From the NCBI GenBank assembly GCA_024640885.1, contig JAHEEC010000001.1:16624-80623 (forward strand): a stretch of DNA of 64,000 nt, in the 5' to 3' direction. Of this stretch, positions 59,940 through 64,000 are shown piece after piece. The notes under the pieces are model-generated. The model had not been told where the DNA came from and ran no database searches. It saw nothing but the letters and a program-made list of their open reading frames with translations. The DNA comes from Bacteroidota bacterium. Its GTDB lineage: Bacteria; Bacteroidota; Bacteroidia; Bacteroidales; GCA-2748055. The stretch's first letter is position 1. Every line of letters starts with the position of its first letter. The position numbers and the translations under genes are program-made.

Positions 59940-61397
59940 ATGAGTTCAATAAAAGATTTAGCACCGATTGAGGTGTGGAAACATTTCCACACACTGACCC
60001 AGATTCCCAGGCCTTCGAAGAAAGAAGCGGAAGTCATCCAGTACATGAAGAGTTTCGGCGAAAAGCTGGGATTAAAAACTGTGGTGGACCAAGTGGGGAA
60101 CGTGATCATCAAAAAGCCGGCCACGCCGGGCATGGAAGGAAGAAAGACGGTGGTCCTGCAGGGTCACCTCGATATGGTGCCTCAGAAAAATAACGATACG
60201 GAATTTGATTTTGAAAAGGATCCCATTGTCCCGATGATCGATGGAGGGTGGGTTACTGCAAGGGGAACCACCCTGGGAAGTGATAATGGCATCGGGGTGG
60301 CTGCGGCTATGGGGGTGCTCGAATCCAACACCCTGAAGCATGGCCCCATTGAGGCCCTTTTTACCATCGACGAGGAGACCGGGATGACCGGGGCATTCGG
60401 TTTGAAGCCCGGGTTGCTGGAGGGTGAGATCCTCATCAACATGGATTCGGAGGATGAAGGGGAGCTCTACGTGGGTTGCGCGGGGGGCATTGATGTGTCA
60501 GCCACCAAATCCTATGTGGAGGAAGAAGTACCCGGCGGACACGTAGCTTATGAATTGATTGCCAGGGGATTGAAGGGAGGGCATTCAGGGATGGACATAC
60601 CCCTCGGCCGGGCCAATGCCAACAAGATCCTCTTCCGGTTCCTGATGCAGGCCGAAGCGGACCTGAAGGTCAGGCTCTCTGAAGCCTCCGGGGGTGACCT
60701 CAGGAATGCCATCCCCAGGGAATCCCATGCGATCCTGCTGGTCCCTTCCGGGGCAACCGGCGATTTTGAAGCAAAGGTCAAAGTGACGCATGAGATCTAT
60801 CGCAGCGAGTTCGCTGAAACAGAACCCGACCTGGAGTTCATTTGCAGGAAAACAGAGATGCCGGCGCATGTGGTTCCCCTTTCGGAACAATACGGGTTCA
60901 TCCGCGCCATCTTTGCATGCCCTAACGGGGTTCAGCGCATGAGCCAGTCCATGAAAGGGCTGGTTGAAACATCCAACAACCTGGCCGTGGTCAGGTTGCA
61001 GCATGGCAAATTCCAGGCCCTGAACCTTACCCGCTCATCGGTGGACAGCGCCAAGGTGGCCACCGCATGGAAAATTGCAGCGGTCTTTCATCTCATTGAA
61101 GCGGAGGTTGCTTTGACAGGAGAATATCCGGGATGGAAACCCAACATGGGATCGGCCATCCTGAAAACCTGCCAGGATGTATACCAGGCCGAATTCGGGA
61201 AGATTCCGGAGATCAAGGCGATCCATGCCGGCCTGGAGTGCGGGCTGCTGGGTGGCGTCTACCCGAACCTGGATATGATCTCATTCGGTCCCACCATCAG
61301 GTACCCCCACTCTCCCGATGAGAAAGTGGAGATCGCTACGGTCCAGAAGTTCTGGGACTTCCTGGTGGCCATCCTGGAGAATATTCCGGCCAAATAA
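59940..61397 (+). CDS. pepD: Aminoacyl-histidine dipeptidase (PepD-like, M20)
   Basis: 485 aa; VVLQGHLDMVPQKNN, GTTLGSDNGIGVAAAMGVLES, ALFTIDEETGMTGAFGL, INMDSEDEGELYVGCAGG, GGHSGMDIPLGRANANKIL. Confidence 0.94.
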   Translation: MSSIKDLAPIEVWKHFHTLTQIPRPSKKEAEVIQYMKSFGEKLGLKTVVDQVGNVIIKKPATPGMEGRKTVVLQGHLDMVPQKNNDTEFDFEKDPIVPMIDGGWVTARGTTLGSDNGIGVAAAMGVLESNTLKHGPIEALFTIDEETGMTGAFGLKPGLLEGEILINMDSEDEGELYVGCAGGIDVSATKSYVEEEVPGGHVAYELIARGLKGGHSGMDIPLGRANANKILFRFLMQAEADLKVRLSEASGGDLRNAIPRESHAILLVPSGATGDFEAKVKVTHEIYRSEFAETEPDLEFICRKTEMPAHVVPLSEQYGFIRAIFACPNGVQRMSQSMKGLVETSNNLAVVRLQHGKFQALNLTRSSVDSAKVATAWKIAAVFHLIEAEVALTGEYPGWKPNMGSAILKTCQDVYQAEFGKIPEIKAIHAGLECGLLGGVYPNLDMISFGPTIRYPHSPDEKVEIATVQKFWDFLVAILENIPAK

Positions 61398-61407
61398 AGG
61401 GCCCCTG

Positions 61408-62505
61408 CTATTTAATGGGAGAGAATAAGATTTCGCCAGACTGATAGATGGAGATTCGCTGCAGGGACAGGATCTTCTCCCCATGGGTCACTTTCAGTTC
61501 AGCTACATCAGGAATCCTGTATATTAGCCTGTTATACCTCTCGTTCGATGGGATCCCTGAAAAATAGCTTCCGGGCCCCCTGGTGGTGCCCAGGGGTTCA
61601 ATCTGGACCTCCAGTGGCGTGCCTTCCTTCAATTGCGGGGGTACAATACCCAACTGTTCTGAAAACATCTCCAGCCTGTACCTCGATGGGGAGGATCCTG
61701 TCTCCGGGACAATGAAGTAGTCCCTTTTCAGGTTCCTGGTGATGGTCTTGCCCGTAAAGAGTGAGAGATAGGAAGACTCAAGCTGGTCAAGCTTGGCAAT
61801 GGTCGCAGCCATGGCCTCCCCGTCAGGGTATACCTCGTATTCACCGGTAAGCATTTCAAACCTCCGTGTTCTGATCTCCAGCAAAAAATCGGCAGCCTCT
61901 TCCGCTTTCATGGCCATGGATTTCTGCTCGACCACAGTGCGTTGCACAGGCACCTTTACAAACGAGGTGTCCGTCACCAGGGTTTTATACATGGTCTCGG
62001 TCCGTTCCTCGAAATTGGGTTCCACACCAAGATCCAGGAAATCAAAGCTACCGGTGTTCAGACCGGGCACATCGCCCATTCCGCCTGCAATTTCATGCAT
62101 CATCTCGGTTCCGTCCAACAGGACGCCCTTCTGCCTGTAATTTTCAAGGAGTGCCGGGGGGAAATCACCATCAAGCACGTTCAACGAATAAAACTGCTCC
62201 GGATCAAGTTCTGAATGGCTGGAAATTTTCAGGTCCCTGATCTGCCAGTGGCTCGATTTCTGCCGGATCACTTCTGAAATGCCCAGGAATTTCTCGGCAT
62301 ACTCCCAGTAGGGACCGGGAACACTTTTCACCTCGGTAAAGATCACCTCCAACTTCAGGACAGTCCGGGGAAGTGCGTAGGTGTATTGCTCCTTTGCTTC
62401 ACCAGGTTCCTCCCCCATGGGGGTGACCAGAACCTGCAGTTTGGTGTTGGTGGCACACCCTGTGGCCAGGATAAGTGCAACCAGGCATATGATGCTTCTC
62501 TTCAT
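61408..62505 (-). CDS. DUF4831-like family lipoprotein
   Basis: 365 aa; lipobox MKRSIICLVALILATGCATN; TYALPRTVLKLEVIFTEVKSVPGPYWEYAEKFLGISEVI. Confidence 0.85.
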   Translation of the reverse strand: MKRSIICLVALILATGCATNTKLQVLVTPMGEEPGEAKEQYTYALPRTVLKLEVIFTEVKSVPGPYWEYAEKFLGISEVIRQKSSHWQIRDLKISSHSELDPEQFYSLNVLDGDFPPALLENYRQKGVLLDGTEMMHEIAGGMGDVPGLNTGSFDFLDLGVEPNFEERTETMYKTLVTDTSFVKVPVQRTVVEQKSMAMKAEEAADFLLEIRTRRFEMLTGEYEVYPDGEAMAATIAKLDQLESSYLSLFTGKTITRNLKRDYFIVPETGSSPSRYRLEMFSEQLGIVPPQLKEGTPLEVQIEPLGTTRGPGSYFSGIPSNERYNRLIYRIPDVAELKVTHGEKILSLQRISIYQSGEILFSPIK

Positions 62506-62563
62506 GGTTTCTCTTTATTAACAAACGAAATTAGCACAACGGGATTGTGAATACAAATAAATT

Positions 62564-64000
62564 TCATCCCACCTCCCGAAATGCCTCTCCCAGTGACCTG
62601 ATCATGTCACCTGCAATCATTGCCTCCTGGCCGAAGCGGACCGCGGCACAGTCCCCGGCAAGCCCATGGACAAAGACCCCCGCCAGAGCAGCCCACAAAG
62701 GATCCAATCCCCTGGCAAGCAGTCCGGTGATCAAACCGGTCAGCACATCTCCACTACCCCCCGTGGCCATGCCCGGGTTCCCGGTGGTATTGAACCAGTA
62801 TCGCCCATCGGGAGCTGCGATGCCCGTATAGGCTCCTTTCAATACGACGATCACCCCGTACCTGGAGGCGAATTCTCTCTGTTTCAGGTGCCTTTGGTAT
62901 GAATCCTCACACTTCCCGGCAAGCCTGTCAAACTCTTTGGGATGGGGGGTCAGGATGGTTCCCTCGGGCAGGTTCGCGTACCATTCGGGGTGGGTGGAGA
63001 GTATGTTCAATGCATCGGCATCAATTACCAGGGGAACCCTGGCGATTTCCAGCAACTTTTTTAATCCCTTGCCCGAATTCTGTTTGCATCCGAGACCCGG
63101 CCCGATCCCGATTGCTGTGTAAGGATCCAGTTCGGGTGGTTCGCTGAAGAGGATATCGGACTGATCCAGGCTCACAATGGCCTCAGGGAATCCCGTCTGG
63201 ATAATCTGGTACCCGAACCTGGGGATGTGAAGTGTGACCAGCCCTGTGCCACTCCTCAGGCACGCCTCACCTGAGAGGAGGGCAGCCCCCATCATCCCGT
63301 AGCATCCGGAGATGACCAGCGCGTGTCCAAAGGTACCCTTATGTGCAAAACGCCCCCGTTCGGGCAACAATTTCTTCACCTCCTCCCTCTCCAGGGTCCG
63401 GTAGGGAGTCTCGATCTCGCCAATGGCTTCCGGGTGTAGCTTGATGTCCTGCACCCTCCAGTTCCCCACGAATGGGTCGTTCATATCAAAAAAGAAGGAG
63501 AGAAAGGGAAACTGGAAGGTCAGGGTATGATCCGCCCTGATCACCGCCTTATAATCGTTTCCTGAATTGTCCTCTCCGAACAAACCGGAGGGGATATCGA
63601 TGGCAATGACCCTCAATGCATTTGCATTGATGTGGCGGATCACCTTTCCCGGTAAACCCGATGCTTTCCGGGAGAGCCCCGATCCGAAAATGCCATCCAC
63701 CACCACATCTTCGCCATTGATCTCAGGCAGGGAACCGGCATCGTTGATCACTTTCAGCTTCACCAGTCCCTGTTCCATGAGCCTCTTTCTGTTGAGGATG
63801 CAATCGGGCGAGAGTTTGCCCGCCTCGAGAATGTAACAATCCACCCTGAACTGCCTCTCCGCCAGCATCCGGGCCATGGCCAGTGCATCCCCACCGTTGT
63901 TCCCGGGTCCGGCTACCACCACAACCCTGCGGTCGGTATGATAATGCCGCACATACCAGCCTGCGAGCCTGGTTGCAGCCCTCTCCATCAGATCAACGGA
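62564..64000 (-). CDS. Bifunctional NAD(P)H-hydrate epimerase / ADP-dependent (S)-NAD(P)H-hydrate dehydratase (partial at right edge)
   Basis: VVVVAGPGNNGGDALAMARMLAERQFRVDCYI; VIDADALNILSTHP; LTPHPKEFDRL; GNPGMATGGSGDVLTGLITGLLARG. The frame stays open upstream of the track Met to the window end (SVDLMERAATRL). Confidence 0.94.
   Translation of the reverse strand, partial: SVDLMERAATRLAGWYVRHYHTDRRVVVVAGPGNNGGDALAMARMLAERQFRVDCYILEAGKLSPDCILNRKRLMEQGLVKLKVINDAGSLPEINGEDVVVDGIFGSGLSRKASGLPGKVIRHINANALRVIAIDIPSGLFGEDNSGNDYKAVIRADHTLTFQFPFLSFFFDMNDPFVGNWRVQDIKLHPEAIGEIETPYRTLEREEVKKLLPERGRFAHKGTFGHALVISGCYGMMGAALLSGEACLRSGTGLVTLHIPRFGYQIIQTGFPEAIVSLDQSDILFSEPPELDPYTAIGIGPGLGCKQNSGKGLKKLLEIARVPLVIDADALNILSTHPEWYANLPEGTILTPHPKEFDRLAGKCEDSYQRHLKQREFASRYGVIVVLKGAYTGIAAPDGRYWFNTTGNPGMATGGSGDVLTGLITGLLARGLDPLWAALAGVFVHGLAGDCAAVRFGQEAMIAGDMIRSLGEAFREVG

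Overview
Chromosomal window from a Bacteroidota bacterium, probably Bacteroidales/Marinilabiliales-like. This is supported by SusC/SusD, type IX secretion (T9SS) C-terminal tails, a gliding-motility C-terminal domain, TAnnTTTG -7 promoter boxes and relA/spoT-fur-purA synteny. I support about 43 protein-coding genes, one SAM-I (S-box) riboswitch, two good intrinsic terminators and several promoter/operator candidates. I saw no tRNA, rRNA, CRISPR array or mobile element. Two regions stand out. (1) About 8.9-29.7 kb looks like a dedicated peptidoglycan / denuded-glycan utilization locus: FadR-type regulator, two GHL10 (DUF187/DigH-like) glycosidase-family proteins, two DUF4623 T9SS proteins, a T9SS Amidase_3, a SusC/SusD pair, and a single-polypeptide fusion of a BadF-type sugar kinase (MurK-like) with MurNAc-6-P etherase (MurQ). 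(2) About 29.7-36.5 kb is an aprBA-qmoABC operon (dissimilatory-type APS reductase plus its quinone-interacting complex), without sat or dsr in the window; an unrelated Fe-S assimilatory-type APS reductase (CysH) lies about 22 kb away. Other points include a SAM riboswitch followed by a Met-rich 21-codon ORF ahead of metY-metX-metH, an LRR protein with a J-domain-like HPD motif, an orphan WYL protein lacking its HTH, and a GC-rich structured intergenic region upstream of mnmA. All functional statements are from reading the sequence; no searches were run.
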